The notes: generated by a model not told the origin, from the sequence alone. A stretch of 64,000 bases of DNA from Drouetiella hepatica Uher 2000/2452 (GCA_019359505.1 JAHHHD010000003.1:1-64000); one strand, 5' to 3'; shown: positions 1 through 9,621, numbered from the stretch's first letter. Program-made: numbers and translations.

Positions 1-50
1 ACCCTTTTTTTTTTTTGTCGGGGCCGCCCCCCCCCCCCCACTTCCAAAAA
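1..50. other. Low-complexity contig edge
   Basis: A run of 13 T is followed within a few bases by a run of 13 C. Two long homopolymers this close together are unlike anything else in the window. They probably reflect poor base quality at an assembly end. No gene or signal is readable here. Confidence 0.5.
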
Positions 51-187
51 ACTATGCCAGATCAATTAATTGGTGATCCTAAGCACTGAGCTGCAAAGCT
101 ACGCAAGTTCCTCTAACCAGGATTTTTAGACAGGACTTTGACCAAAATCTCAAGCTCGATCGCCTTATCCCAATTTACTTCCCCTCC

Positions 188-547
188 ATGCTGATCCAAA
201 AACTCTCCGATTGCCCAGAATTTATTGCTGGAGATGGAACTCGGCTACGGGAACTGCTTCACCCTGATAAGCAGACGATCGCCATTCGCTATAGCTTGGC
301 TCACGCGATCGTTCCCCCTGGACAAACTTCAGTTCCACACGCTTTGACCACAACAGAGGTGTACTACATCCTGAGTGGAGTCGGCGAGATGCACATAGAC
401 AATGAGACACAGCGCATAGAACCAGGTGATGCAGTGTATATTCCACCTAATGCCAAGCAATTTGTGCATAATTACGGCTCTGAACCGCTGATCTTTGTGT
501 GCATGGTTGATCCTGCATGGCGGCAGGAAGATGAAACAATCTACTAA
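188..547 (+). CDS. Small cupin-domain protein
   Basis: This 119-residue protein is a single conserved beta-barrel cupin. The first cupin motif is visible as PHALTTTEVYYILSGVGEMH (about residues 51-70) and the second as PGDAVYIPPNAKQFVHNYG (about 79-97). The usual metal ligands are His and Glu in motif 1 and His in motif 2, and H52, E57 and H94 are candidates. Related small cupins bind a metal ion and act as isomerases, dioxygenases or sugar-binding proteins, so the substrate cannot be inferred. It has no signal peptide and is probably cytoplasmic. It stands alone, with the next gene about 300 bp downstream. The ATG at 188 is the first start in the frame. Confidence 0.8.
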   Translation: MLIQKLSDCPEFIAGDGTRLRELLHPDKQTIAIRYSLAHAIVPPGQTSVPHALTTTEVYYILSGVGEMHIDNETQRIEPGDAVYIPPNAKQFVHNYGSEPLIFVCMVDPAWRQEDETIY

Positions 548-566
548 TTTTTAGCGTTGGCTATTT

Positions 567-600
567 TTTGTGAGGCTACAAGAGGCACACGCCTCACAAA
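567..600. terminator. Hairpin downstream of the cupin gene
   Basis: Perfect 10-bp arms TTTGTGAGGC and GCCTCACAAA enclose a 14-nt loop, 20 bp after the cupin stop codon. The position suits a transcription terminator or mRNA-end stabiliser, but no clear T-run follows. The rest of the gap to 841 holds only short reading frames that look like chance. Confidence 0.4.
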
Positions 601-841
601 TCGTAGGGTGCGGAGTCTGTTTCAAGAGTCCGGTGCAACGGTTGTTGGGCAAGGAGAGCTTGGAATAGTTCGCGATCGAATCGCGATCGAAAATTCTGCC
701 GCCTGTAATAGCGCCGTTTATAATGGGCGTGGCTCCTGAGTTAGGTGATAGATGGCACGTTTTAGGGAATTCTAATCTTGAAGACCCGTCGAATTTTTGC
801 CCACTGTCCTTAAATATTTACAACAGTTCCCTTTTGCCACC

Positions 842-1642
842 ATGCAAGTAGCCCTCCCATCTTCCACTAGCCGCTACACTGCCCTGATTTTGAAGCTGAC
901 GGGTGTCATCTTGATCTTGGGTGTGCTGCTTGATTACGTCGTTCTATCATTTCCGCCCAATTTTAATAATTTTGACTGGCTTGTTGGCTTGATTAACGAA
1001 TGGGTAGGGCGTGGTACGGTGCCGCTGTTAGGTGTTGCGTTTATCGTGTTCGGCACCTGGATCGATCGCACTTCCGGTCATTCTCCAGCCGATCGCAGCG
1101 CCCTAATGACGGGCGCTCTCGTTCTTTCGCTGCTGTTAGGAATTATTTTTTTGCTGTTTGTACCTCTACACTTCAACAGCAGCCGCCTGTCTAGCGCCGC
1201 ATCAACCCGGCAAATTAATGACCAAGCTGCTCAGGCTCAGCAGCAGCTTGAAGCCACTCTAGCGCAGCAGAAAGCCAAGGTGACCGCTCTGCTAGCGAAC
1301 CCCCAACAGGTAGCGCAGTTGCAGCAGCAGCTAGACAGCGCCGAAATTCCTGCCGATCAGCAGGCACAGTTGCAGCAGCTCAAAGACACGCTGCAAAAGG
1401 TTAAAGCTGATCCAAAAGTGCTGGATCAAGAAGTGGACAAGGCGCGATCGCAAGGCATGAGCCAAATCCAGCAGCAGCAGCAACAGCAGCTTGATCAGGT
1501 GCAGGGGCAAATGCGCAACTCTAGAAATCAGGCGACGCTTAACAGTTTCCTGCTTTCGATCGGCTATTTCATAGTGGCAGCAACGGGGCTGGGAACTGCT
1601 AGAGCAGGGCGAGTGAAATCGTCGAGACGATCGCGAAAGTAG
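842..1642 (+). CDS. HpsJ-like membrane protein
   Basis: Of about 266 residues. The N-terminal half has three hydrophobic segments (roughly residues 14-38, 60-78 and 90-112). A hydrophilic, glutamine-rich stretch predicted to be a coiled coil follows (about 120-225, with an eight-residue Gln run), then one more membrane segment before a basic tail. The layout and the opening SRYTALILKLTGVILILG resemble HpsJ of the hormogonium polysaccharide loci, a family found widely in filamentous cyanobacteria. That assignment comes from family memory and is moderate. A TTG at 797 would add 15 residues, but the ATG at 842 places the first membrane segment normally. No other hps genes are nearby. Confidence 0.6.
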   Translation: MQVALPSSTSRYTALILKLTGVILILGVLLDYVVLSFPPNFNNFDWLVGLINEWVGRGTVPLLGVAFIVFGTWIDRTSGHSPADRSALMTGALVLSLLLGIIFLLFVPLHFNSSRLSSAASTRQINDQAAQAQQQLEATLAQQKAKVTALLANPQQVAQLQQQLDSAEIPADQQAQLQQLKDTLQKVKADPKVLDQEVDKARSQGMSQIQQQQQQQLDQVQGQMRNSRNQATLNSFLLSIGYFIVAATGLGTARAGRVKSSRRSRK

Positions 1643-1693
1643 TGGTTTCTGCCCGTAAGACTGCTGCTGTAGCTGGTAATGTGCAGCATACGT

Positions 1694-1780
1694 AATTAAG
1701 TTAGGACGAGTTATTTTTTGAGAGCCGCGCTCCGCGCGGCTCTCAAAAAATAACTCATTGGATCTAAGCGCGTAGCGCTA
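1694..1780. repeat. 87-bp palindromic repeat, copy 1
   Basis: A 23-bp perfect stem (1708-1730 with 1734-1756) closed by the loop TCC, with short conserved flanks. The same 87 bp recur at 34481-34567 with three mismatches. This copy lies between two convergent genes, where it could serve as a bidirectional terminator. Confidence 0.85.
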
Positions 1781-1805
1781 CAGCAATTGATCAAAAACAG
1801 CAAAC

Positions 1806-3371
1806 CTATTTTTCTTCCCCTTGCAGCACATCTTCCAACAGGGGAACCAGCTCTTTATTCAACCGTCCGGCTCGGACAAATTCTGCATAGGTATCGGCTT
1901 CGATCGCCAGGAGTTCTCCACGTAGCTGCTCAGCCATAAAGTCCCGTAGATCAGGATACTCATCCCGCAAGGTTTCGATTTTTGTCTTCAAGGTTTCACT
2001 CTCCCCTTTGAGCAGCGCTTCCTGATAACGATAGAACTCTGGCTCAATTCCAGGTCGGGTGTCCGCTTGCAAGTGTTGAAGGGCGCGATCGAGCGCCACG
2101 TTACGAGCTACCAGCTCTAAATACTCCTCTCGCATCGGCTGATCTCCCAGTAGATTGAGCCACTGAAGCAAGGGTTTGACCGTTAGACCTTGTGCCAGCA
2201 ACGTAAACAACACCACACCAAACACAGTTGCAATGACTGTTTCACGTTCGGCTATTACTGTAGGTACGCTCAGCGCTAAGGCAATCGATACAGCTCCTCG
2301 CAAGCCGCCCCACCAGAGGACGGTCTGCTGGGGCAAAGAGATCGTTTCAGTGGGAGCGAAACGGTTGCAGAGACTGCTGAGAACAAATGTAGCGATCGCT
2401 CGTGCCACCACCATTCCAGCGATCGTAATTGCAATAATTCCCGAATTGTTCAGGACGCTGTCGAAGTGAATTTGATCGCCAATTAGCAAAAAGACGATCG
2501 AATTGACGAAGAAAGACAAGAACTCCCAGAACTCAGACACAATCACGCGAGTTCTGGGACTCATACCGATGCGGGAACCAAAATTTCCTAAGATTAAGCC
2601 AACGCTCACAACCGCGATCACCCCAGAGCCACCCAGTTCTTCGGTAACGAGATAGGTACCATAGGCAGATACTAATGTAATAGATTGTTCCACTAACGGC
2701 AAATCAAATCGCTGCGTTACATAGGAAATGCCGAAGCCAACGACGCTACCCACCGCAAGACCAATGCCAACTACCGTAAAAAGCTGAGTTAGTACCGACT
2801 GGACTCCTAAATTTGCTGTCCCTAAAGGCAACGCCACCAGTAAACTAAAGGCAACGACTGCCATCCCGTCATTAAACAAGCTTTCGCCCTCCATCAATAC
2901 AGAAAGGCGTTTTGAGACTCCCAATTCTCGGAATAAAGCTGTTACTGAAACTGGATCGGTTGCCGATAAGCTAGCGCCAATCAGCAGCGCTGTGGTCAGA
3001 GACATTCCTGCTAACTGGTTGAGTCCCAAAGCCACTCCAGCAATAGAAATACCTACGCCAACGATCGCATATAGACAAATAGGCAGCAAATCCCGTTTGA
3101 GGTCTGACCATTTAAGGTTCCACGCTGCTTCAAACAAGAGAGGAGGCAGCAAAATAGTCAGAATCAATGCGGGAGAGAGATCTACCAATCGCACATCCAG
3201 AAACGCTAATCCGGTGCCAACGATCACCAACAGCAGAGTGTAAGGAATTTGACGAAACCATCTTAAAACCTGGGGAAGCGTTGCAACGGTTAAAGACACC
3301 GAAAGCACTAAAAGAAATTGCTTCAGGTGGGCTTCGATTGCCGCTTCACCCACTGCAGAGTCGATCGTCAT
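1806..3371 (-). CDS. Na+/H+ antiporter, CPA1 family
   Basis: This 521-residue protein has about 12 hydrophobic segments in the first 400 residues and a charged cytoplasmic tail of about 120 residues. Family landmarks are visible: ILLPPLLFEAAW in the early helices, the ion-binding-region motif ASLSATDPVSV and FNDGMAVVAFSL (about residues 135-175), and WWGGLRGAVSIALALSVP (about 350-370). It exchanges Na+ (or K+) for protons across the plasma or thylakoid membrane and contributes to salt and pH tolerance. Cyanobacteria carry several such NhaS/NhaP-type paralogues, and I cannot say which one this is. It is transcribed toward the palindrome at 1694-1780. The gene upstream on the same strand is about 65 bp away. 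Confidence 0.9.
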   Translation of the reverse strand: MTIDSAVGEAAIEAHLKQFLLVLSVSLTVATLPQVLRWFRQIPYTLLLVIVGTGLAFLDVRLVDLSPALILTILLPPLLFEAAWNLKWSDLKRDLLPICLYAIVGVGISIAGVALGLNQLAGMSLTTALLIGASLSATDPVSVTALFRELGVSKRLSVLMEGESLFNDGMAVVAFSLLVALPLGTANLGVQSVLTQLFTVVGIGLAVGSVVGFGISYVTQRFDLPLVEQSITLVSAYGTYLVTEELGGSGVIAVVSVGLILGNFGSRIGMSPRTRVIVSEFWEFLSFFVNSIVFLLIGDQIHFDSVLNNSGIIAITIAGMVVARAIATFVLSSLCNRFAPTETISLPQQTVLWWGGLRGAVSIALALSVPTVIAERETVIATVFGVVLFTLLAQGLTVKPLLQWLNLLGDQPMREEYLELVARNVALDRALQHLQADTRPGIEPEFYRYQEALLKGESETLKTKIETLRDEYPDLRDFMAEQLRGELLAIEADTYAEFVRAGRLNKELVPLLEDVLQGEEK

Positions 3372-3435
3372 ATTCTAATTCCTAGAACTTCATAGGCAAT
3401 ATTACTGATCTGTCCACCAGATAGCAACTTTTTGC

Positions 3436-5058
3436 TTACGATCGCTTCTCCACCCAAACCGAGACCGAGCCACCATTGCAACGAAACTCTCCCCAACCAT
3501 CCTGATTTGTATAAATGGATTCTTTGACATGTTCAGTCAGGTCATAGAAAGCAGTGTTGGGCTTACCGACCTCCATCCACTTGCTGCCGCCTGACGCGTC
3601 ACTCATAATCACCGCCATTGCTCCTGGATGCTGTTCTGTGCCGAGTCGCGTCCAGCCAATGATATCTGGGTGATCAAAGTAGTCATACTGCGCGCCATAG
3701 GCAAAGTTTTTGCGCGCAAACAGGAAGCGATCGAGAATCCACTGGTGCGAATCCATCCAAATTTCGTAATCGTTACCGTCTCTGCCTTTATCCTTATAGT
3801 GGGCACCGTAGTAATCGCAGTGAAAGATACAGGGATATCCTTCTGCACGCAGTAGCGTAATGGCATAGGCTAGCGGCTTAAACCAGGATTCCACCATCGA
3901 TTCCAAAGCTTGCAGCGGCTGAGTGTCATGGTTATCGACAAACGTAACGGCAAACAGGGGCAGGTTCTTCATCAAGCTGTTGTCGAGGATCAATCGCATA
4001 TCAAATCTGCCACCCGACTTGCTGGCCCGGTAGAAGTTGTAGTGGAGCGGCACATCAAACAGGTTCAATCTGCCACCCGCGTTACCGATGTACCAGCTCA
4101 ACGTACCAAAGTCTTCCGTCCAGTATTCACCCACGCAAAATAGGTTTCGTTTTGTGTAATTTTCTAGGTGATCGAGCCAGTCGTTGAAGAAGTCTCCCTG
4201 AATATGTTTAACGGCATCTAGGCGAAAGCCATCGACTCCCACCGTGTCCATAATCCACTCGCCCCAATACTTCAGCTCACCCCGCACCTGGTCATTATTC
4301 ATGTCCAGATCGCAACCCATCAGGTAATCATAATTGCCCGATCGCAAGTCTACCTTATTCTCGAAGTTTTTATCCTTCATGCGGTAAACAGCACGATAGT
4401 TAGGATCGTTGCTGTTGTAGTCTACTGAGTCAAAGTGCGTCCAGTTCCATTTCATGCTGGAGTAGGTATTCCCCCGACCTGGAAAGTCAAACTTTGTCCA
4501 GGACTTAATTTTGTAGCTATCGCCTAAAGGACGGTTGCGATCGTTCGGATCAAACGGGATGATCTCAAATTCCTCCTCAGCATCACCCCCCATTTTGTGA
4601 TTAAAGACAACATCCGCATAAACCTGTAATCCTGCCTGCCGCGCCGCCTCTACAGCAGCAACATATTCATCTTTGGTGCCGTATTTGGTGCGAACGCTGT
4701 CTTTCTGATTAAACTCTCCTAGATCAAACAGGTCATAGATACCATACCCCACATCAAACTTGCCGCCGTTGGCTTTATAGGCAGGCGGCATCCAGAGGGC
4801 AGTAATCCCTGCATCTGCCAGCGCCTTAGCCTCTTGTTTTAAGCGGTTCCAGTGGTTGCCATCACTAGGGGTATACCAGTGAAACCATTGCATTAAAGTA
4901 CCGTTAAACTCAGCCTCCGCCTTTTTCTCAGCGAGGTTAGCGGCATATTCTTCCAGCCACTCCTTCAAGTAAGTTTTGGCATCTGCTAAGACGGCTGGGT
5001 TCAAATCTTTACCCAGCGCTTTAAATCGTTGCTGTAACTGTTGAAATGGGTTGCTCAT
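3436..5058 (-). CDS. Alpha-amylase, GH13 family
   Basis: This 540-residue glycoside hydrolase cleaves alpha-1,4-glucan and so would act on glycogen or maltodextrins. All four GH13 regions are present: DVVFNH (I), GFRLDAVKH with the nucleophile Asp (II), CVGEYW with the acid/base Glu (III) and FVDNHDT (IV). There is no signal peptide, so it should be cytoplasmic, as in the GH13_5 group. An extra N-terminal segment of about 50 charged residues precedes the barrel, which starts near LMQWFHWYTPSDGNHW. It lies downstream of ccmO on the same strand with a gap of about 80 bp, so read-through from the carboxysome operon is possible. I see no functional link. Confidence 0.9.
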   Translation of the reverse strand: MSNPFQQLQQRFKALGKDLNPAVLADAKTYLKEWLEEYAANLAEKKAEAEFNGTLMQWFHWYTPSDGNHWNRLKQEAKALADAGITALWMPPAYKANGGKFDVGYGIYDLFDLGEFNQKDSVRTKYGTKDEYVAAVEAARQAGLQVYADVVFNHKMGGDAEEEFEIIPFDPNDRNRPLGDSYKIKSWTKFDFPGRGNTYSSMKWNWTHFDSVDYNSNDPNYRAVYRMKDKNFENKVDLRSGNYDYLMGCDLDMNNDQVRGELKYWGEWIMDTVGVDGFRLDAVKHIQGDFFNDWLDHLENYTKRNLFCVGEYWTEDFGTLSWYIGNAGGRLNLFDVPLHYNFYRASKSGGRFDMRLILDNSLMKNLPLFAVTFVDNHDTQPLQALESMVESWFKPLAYAITLLRAEGYPCIFHCDYYGAHYKDKGRDGNDYEIWMDSHQWILDRFLFARKNFAYGAQYDYFDHPDIIGWTRLGTEQHPGAMAVIMSDASGGSKWMEVGKPNTAFYDLTEHVKESIYTNQDGWGEFRCNGGSVSVWVEKRS

Positions 5059-5136
5059 TTTTCTGAAGGAGGTTTGGGAAGAGTTACAGAGAACTCTATA
5101 CCAAAACTGTTTCTCTTCAGAGTCAGCTACGTAACC

Positions 5137-5898
5137 TTATTCTTCGCGGTTCGGCAGTTCTTCTGGAATAGATATTTGCCGAAAATCGGGTATTTCCAGC
5201 CGTTCTTGCTCTACCAGCTCCTTCTGAGGCTGCTTTAGCTCAAGGGGTAAGGCGATCGGTACGGCTTGTTCGATCCAGCAGCTGGCGATCGGCAATGTGT
5301 CTTCCAGATCTTCCAGCGGTCTGGGAATCACCATGACGGCATGAAGTTCGCCAATCCGTTCTGCCTCATGCATCCCCACTTCTATTGCCATAGCTACATT
5401 GGCAACCTGCCCCCGAATAATGGCGGTGCATAAGCCATCTCCCGTCACCTCGTAGGCAGCAAGCTGCACATCCGCAGACTTCAACATGGCATCGGCTGCG
5501 CCCACCATTGCCGGAAAACCGCGCGTTTCCAGCAGTCCGATCGCCATATTGCTTAGGAGGCTATGACCTTGCTCAGCCGCATACTTCGAGAGACGATTGC
5601 TGATGGGTAGCACCACCTCCAAGTTAGGCATGGGGCGGGCAACAATCGTCTTGGACACCAACTGCCCAAACTTCTCGGCAACGTCAGCCCCAGCCTCTAC
5701 CGCCAGCCGAACATCCGAGATGTTGCCTCTAATGACCGCCGTGCAGAAGCCGCTACCCGTCTTTTCGTAGCCCACTAGCCGAACTGATGCCGATTTCAGC
5801 ATCATATCTGCGGTGCCCACGATCGCAGGAAAGCTGCGGGTAGAAACCAGACCTAACGCACTGCCTTCTGGAATGGGCGATCGACTGAATGAATTCAT
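5137..5898 (-). CDS. ccmO: Carboxysome shell protein CcmO, tandem BMC domains
   Basis: About 253 residues with two bacterial microcompartment (BMC) domains in tandem. The first starts at ALGLVSTRSFPAIVGTADMM and the second at AIGLLETRGFPAMVGAADAM; each continues with the typical alpha/beta pattern and the GxGxCTAxIRG pore-side segment. CcmO is a pseudohexameric or trimeric shell component needed to build beta-carboxysomes. A C-terminal tail of about 50 residues follows the second domain. The ATG at 5898 is preferred over an upstream TTG at 5922 because it precedes the first domain with a short leader. It is the last gene of the ccm operon and follows ccmN by about 95 bp. Confidence 0.93.
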   Translation of the reverse strand: MNSFSRSPIPEGSALGLVSTRSFPAIVGTADMMLKSASVRLVGYEKTGSGFCTAVIRGNISDVRLAVEAGADVAEKFGQLVSKTIVARPMPNLEVVLPISNRLSKYAAEQGHSLLSNMAIGLLETRGFPAMVGAADAMLKSADVQLAAYEVTGDGLCTAIIRGQVANVAMAIEVGMHEAERIGELHAVMVIPRPLEDLEDTLPIASCWIEQAVPIALPLELKQPQKELVEQERLEIPDFRQISIPEELPNREE

Positions 5899-5992
5899 GA
5901 CAAATCCCGCTATTGCAGGCAACGTCAGCCTGTGTATCTCATCTCAGTATAGAGCTTCAGCCCAGGACACCATTCATGATCCTAATGCAGGT

Positions 5993-6556
5993 TTATCCTG
6001 ATGTCGGTTCAGATGGCGGGATGATCAATTGCTCAGATGCCTGCCGATAGGGAAACATCGTCACCAGGATCTTTTCTAGATAGGTGCGCCCATAGATCGG
6101 CGGCTTGGGCGATGACCCATTCTGCACCGGATCGTTCTGAGTTGCGGCAGGCGGCTCGATAAATTCGCCGCCCTGCCCGTTCAAGTCAATCTGACGGCTC
6201 TCGTCTCCTATCAGAGAACCAGATGCGACGACTTGCTGTGGGGCGATCGACTGATTGAGAAGAGTGACCGCCGAGCCAATACAGGCATTTGCGCCGACCG
6301 TGACCTGACCCACAATCAGCACACCGCTCCCCAGCGTTACACCTGCTTCAATCATTAAGTTGCCCTGGTAGGCATGAAGAATCGCGCCAATGCCCACACA
6401 AACGCCCGCGCCGACCACAAGCCGACACCCTGGATCGGCTTGCAGCAAAACTCCTGACGCGATTGCCGCCGTCGGATGAATCGTAACATCGCCAGTCACA
6501 AAAAACTGCGAGTCATGAATCAAATGCGGTGCAGGCGATCGGATGGGGGGATTCAT
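5993..6556 (-). CDS. ccmN: Carboxysome adaptor protein CcmN
   Basis: About 187 residues. The N-terminal two thirds is a left-handed beta-helix of hexapeptide repeats (for example VTIHPTAAIASGVLLQADPG). After a Pro/Asn-rich linker comes a short amphipathic C-terminal helix, YGRTYLEKILVTMFPYRQ, which matches the known CcmN encapsulation peptide. In model species the helix domain binds CcmM and the peptide recruits shell protein CcmK2, linking the Rubisco core to the shell. The ATG at 6556 is chosen over a TTG at 6565. It sits between ccmM (about 50 bp upstream) and ccmO. Confidence 0.92.
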   Translation of the reverse strand: MNPPIRSPAPHLIHDSQFFVTGDVTIHPTAAIASGVLLQADPGCRLVVGAGVCVGIGAILHAYQGNLMIEAGVTLGSGVLIVGQVTVGANACIGSAVTLLNQSIAPQQVVASGSLIGDESRQIDLNGQGGEFIEPPAATQNDPVQNGSSPKPPIYGRTYLEKILVTMFPYRQASEQLIIPPSEPTSG

Positions 6557-6608
6557 TACGCTCAATTCATCGTTGCCTCATAGCCTTCATAGCCTTTATA
6601 GCCTCAGC

Positions 6609-8318
6609 CTAAGGGCGTTGAATCATCAGCTCTAAAACCCGTCGCTTGGTCTTAGTATCTACTCCCACTAGACGAACGTATTTGCCGGAATTTTCGTTCA
6701 CGCAGGACTCTAGAGCCGACAAAACATCGGTATCGCGACTGCTCTGAATGGGAGGGCAGGTCGTCCAAGAGCTAGTCTGAAAATGTCGCTTGTCCGCATG
6801 TTCAGCCGAAACTCGATACCCTTGAGACAGAAGTTGACGCACTTGGTTTACCACTTCGGCACTCAGCTTACCGGACGCTTGCTTGTGGCTGCCGTTATTA
6901 GCCGACTGGCTGCTGGGCTTGCTCGACGAGTAGCTGCTAGAAGCAGACGAGTGGCTGGGTGCGGTCGTTACTGTTTTGTCTGCTGGACGCTGAATAATCA
7001 TTTCTGAAACGCGCTGCTTGGCTTTGGTATCGATACCAAAGAACCGAACATATTCTCCTGCATGTTCTATCAGGCAGCTTTCTAGAGCCGCGATCGCATC
7101 GCTCTCCCGATTGGCTCGAATCGGCGAACAGCTTGTCCAGGAACTTGTCTGGAAACGGCGCTTATCAGCATGTTCTGTGCCAATCAGATAGCCCTGAGCC
7201 ACAAACTGACGGATCTTGGCGATCGCTTCACCGCTGAGCTTTGTATTAGTCGGAGCTGCCTGTCCACGGCTGAAACCACCGCTAAATCCACCGCCAGACC
7301 CACCGCTAGCCTTGACGCTGGGCGCTGGAGCCGCCGCACCACCTGGGCGCTGAACCATCATTTCTGAAACCCGACGCTTTGACTTGGTATCAATGCCAAA
7401 TATGCGAACATATTCACCAGGATGCTCAGCTACGCAGATTTCCAGTGCGGAAAACACGTCAGCTTCACGATGGCTCTGAATGGGCGTACAGCCATACCAG
7501 GAGCTAGTTTGAAAATGGCGTTTGTCGGCGTGTTCTGAACCGATCTGGTAGCCCTGAGCAAGAAGCTGGCGAACCTGTGCGACAACGGCGGAATCAAGAC
7601 GAGCAGTAGTTATCATGGGACTGTTTGAGATAGAAGAACTGGTTTTTCTGACAGAATCGGCGTTAACAGAATCGGCGGTGTAAACTTTTTCGAGCTGCTG
7701 ACGAATGGGCGCAATCCCAGCAATGTCTTGATGATGCCCCGATCGCAGGGCTTGATTGGCTCCCACCATATGAGCCGCAAACTGAGCATCAGCTTCCTGC
7801 ACAGGGGGTAAGCGATCGGCTTGCTCTTGTGAGGTGATAATCGACCCGGACGGCACAAATTTTCCGGCAGCAATTTCCACATCTTGAATCAGCGCATGCA
7901 TCATAACAATGCAGCCATCGCCAATTCGGGCATTAATCACGGTCGATCGGAAGCCAATAAAACAGCCATCTCCCACAAAGGCTGGCCCATGAACCAGAGC
8001 CATATGGGTAATCGACGTGTTTTTGCCAATCCAGATCGAGTAGGGATGCTGATCATCCCCCAAAACTCTCCCTTGCCCCAGACCATGAATAACAACGCCA
8101 TCCTGGAGATTGGTGCCCTCTCCAACATACAAAGACCCTCCTTCCTCTGCCCGCATAGAAACTCCGGGGGCAACCAGCACATTTGCGCCGATCGCCACAT
8201 CGCCAGCGATGCTAGAGAAAGAATGGATGTGAGCGGTCTGATCGATTTTGGGTTGCATCAGACTATTGGGTGCTGAGGCGTATGGAGTATGTGAAGCAGC
8301 AGAGCCGCTGACAACCAT
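6609..8318 (-). CDS. ccmM: Carboxysome scaffold protein CcmM, three SSUL domains
   Basis: This 569-residue protein organises Rubisco inside the carboxysome. Residues 1 to about 215 form a gamma-carbonic-anhydrase-like beta-helix. His78, His105 and His110 are in place as possible zinc ligands, so the domain may be active. Three Rubisco-small-subunit-like (SSUL) domains follow at about 241-325, 361-445 and 485-569, separated by Ser/Gly-rich linkers. Each SSUL domain carries a Cys pair 18 residues apart (277/295, 397/415, 521/539), the spacing of the redox-controlled disulfide described in CcmM. A ribosome binding site AGGAGA precedes the ATG. Met235, just before SSUL1, is a candidate internal start for the short M35-type form. 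Confidence 0.96.
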   Translation of the reverse strand: MVVSGSAASHTPYASAPNSLMQPKIDQTAHIHSFSSIAGDVAIGANVLVAPGVSMRAEEGGSLYVGEGTNLQDGVVIHGLGQGRVLGDDQHPYSIWIGKNTSITHMALVHGPAFVGDGCFIGFRSTVINARIGDGCIVMMHALIQDVEIAAGKFVPSGSIITSQEQADRLPPVQEADAQFAAHMVGANQALRSGHHQDIAGIAPIRQQLEKVYTADSVNADSVRKTSSSISNSPMITTARLDSAVVAQVRQLLAQGYQIGSEHADKRHFQTSSWYGCTPIQSHREADVFSALEICVAEHPGEYVRIFGIDTKSKRRVSEMMVQRPGGAAAPAPSVKASGGSGGGFSGGFSRGQAAPTNTKLSGEAIAKIRQFVAQGYLIGTEHADKRRFQTSSWTSCSPIRANRESDAIAALESCLIEHAGEYVRFFGIDTKAKQRVSEMIIQRPADKTVTTAPSHSSASSSYSSSKPSSQSANNGSHKQASGKLSAEVVNQVRQLLSQGYRVSAEHADKRHFQTSSWTTCPPIQSSRDTDVLSALESCVNENSGKYVRLVGVDTKTKRRVLELMIQRP

Positions 8319-8554
8319 AGGAATTTCTCCTAACTAAGTAGCAGCCTTAAACTGCCCCAAGACTTGAGCTGCCTCAAAAACAGAGTACAGCTTCAGGCTG
8401 CCATAAAAATTAGGGCTGCCATAAAAGTTAAAGTGCAGCTTGAAGCTGTCATATTTATAAAACGTTGCTGAGCGGACAAGGCTGCTGAGCAGCGAAGTAT
8501 GTAGGAGGACTATAGGAAGGTGATGAGGCGATCGTTCCCGAATCGCCACACCTT
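8319..8554. other. Spacer between ccmL and ccmM
   Basis: A 236-bp gap inside the operon. It contains degenerate copies of GGCTGCCATAAAA (two within 8395-8430) and similar GCAGCTTGAAG/GCTGCC words. A 71-codon open frame spans it, but it is repetitive and has no recognisable family, so I do not call it a gene. The spacing is unusually long for this operon, so an additional promoter for ccmM-ccmN-ccmO or an mRNA processing site is possible. Confidence 0.4.
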
Positions 8555-8857
8555 CTACCGATCCTGGTCTCGCTTACTGTAGAGTCGCTGGTTTCCGATG
8601 CTTACCGTGTCAATAATGCCCACAATTAGCGCATCAAGTGGGCGCGCTTCGCTGCTGGAAGACTGACGTGCAGCGCTTCCTCGGCTCACCAAAACCCACT
8701 CATCCAGTCCAGCCCCTACACTATCTGCCGCGACCTCATACTCAGACAAAGGCAAGCCGCCTTCATCAAGAAACTGCACTAACAGAAACTTGACTCCGGT
8801 CAGGCTTTGCTCTTTGTGATTACTGACCACCGTGCCGCAAACTCTAGCAATTTGCAT
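8555..8857 (-). CDS. ccmL: Carboxysome vertex protein CcmL
   Basis: This 100-residue EutN/CcmL-family protein begins MQIARVCGTVVSNHKEQSL, the classic opening of the pentameric vertex protein. The conserved DSVGAGLDEWVLVSRGSAAR segment is present at about residues 46-65, and the C-terminal part DALIVGIIDTVS follows. Pentamers close the twelve corners of the icosahedral shell. The frame stays open 47 codons further upstream, but that extension has no resemblance to the family and overlaps the end of ccmK1's spacer, so the ATG at 8857 is used. It is the third gene of the ccm operon. Confidence 0.95.
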   Translation of the reverse strand: MQIARVCGTVVSNHKEQSLTGVKFLLVQFLDEGGLPLSEYEVAADSVGAGLDEWVLVSRGSAARQSSSSEARPLDALIVGIIDTVSIGNQRLYSKRDQDR

Positions 8858-8888
8858 GAGAGCTAATAAGATCCTGCTGATTACGATC

Positions 8889-9230
8889 TTACGGGCGACC
8901 GATCGGACGGATACCGCTAACGCTCTCCCGGAATGCTTCAACTGCCTCGGTGTAACGGATAGGCAGGACATACTCCAAGTTTTCGTGAGGACGCGCAATG
9001 ATGTGAGTAGACAAAATCTGTCCGCCGTTTACCCGCTTAACGTTTTCAATGCCAGCCGCGACTGAAGCTTGAACCTCAGACACATCGCCTCGCACGATCA
9101 CGGTAACGCGACCGCTACCAATTTTTTCGTAGCCCACCAGGGTAACGCGAGCCGCTTTCACCATCGCGTCTGCTGCTTCCACTACTGCTGGGAAACCTAG
9201 GGTTTCAACCATTCCAACTGCAATTGCCAT
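8889..9230 (-). CDS. ccmK1: Carboxysome shell protein CcmK1
   Basis: This 113-residue BMC-domain hexamer subunit forms facets of the carboxysome shell. The whole domain is canonical: [20 protein letters not shown] at the start, the pore region [20 protein letters not shown] and the closing [18 protein letters not shown]. It differs from the neighbouring CcmK2 by TLGF instead of TRGF near the start and by a tail about ten residues longer ([14 protein letters not shown]). Both differences also separate CcmK1 from CcmK2 in Synechocystis. It lies 82 bp downstream of ccmK2. Confidence 0.94.
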   Translation of the reverse strand: MAIAVGMVETLGFPAVVEAADAMVKAARVTLVGYEKIGSGRVTVIVRGDVSEVQASVAAGIENVKRVNGGQILSTHIIARPHENLEYVLPIRYTEAVEAFRESVSGIRPIGRP

Positions 9231-9312
9231 CGTACTTTCTCCCTTCCAGTGATTGCTTTAAACTTAATCGCGCTGAGAATTTCAGCGACTTCTAGCCATC
9301 AAACCGTTCTAT

Positions 9313-9621
9313 CTAGGAACGGAACTGATCTACCGCTTCGGTGTAGCGAATTGGCAGCACATACTCTAGGTTCTCATGCGGACGCGCAATAATGTGAGTC
9401 GAAACCACTTCGCCACCATTCACTCGCTTTGCACACTCTACCCCAGCCGCAACAGAAGCCTGAACCTCGGACACGTCGCCCCGCACAATCACGGTGACGC
9501 GACCACTCCCAATTTTCTCGTAGCCCACTAGAGTGACACGAGCCGCTTTCACCATGGCGTCTGCCGCTTCGACTACCGCAGGGAATCCCCTGGTTTCAAT
9601 CATTCCTACCGCAATTGGCAT
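9313..9621 (-). CDS. ccmK2: Carboxysome shell protein CcmK2
   Basis: This 102-residue BMC protein is the major hexameric shell subunit of beta-carboxysomes, with a positively lined pore thought to pass bicarbonate and ribulose bisphosphate. The sequence from [20 protein letters not shown] to [13 protein letters not shown] is canonical in length and content. It is the first gene of ccmK2-K1-L-M-N-O. The operon starts from a 468-bp region shared with the divergent ndhF gene. No rbcL, rbcX, rbcS or ccaA is in this window. Confidence 0.95.
   Translation of the reverse strand: MPIAVGMIETRGFPAVVEAADAMVKAARVTLVGYEKIGSGRVTVIVRGDVSEVQASVAAGVECAKRVNGGEVVSTHIIARPHENLEYVLPIRYTEAVDQFRS

Noticed and set aside
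557-739. 60-codon plus-strand frame.
   Set aside because: Begins at a non-ATG codon within the hairpin after the cupin gene and has no recognisable features.
8334-8549. 71-codon minus-strand frame between ccmL and ccmM.
   Set aside because: Composed of short repeats, no known family, and not part of conserved ccm operons.
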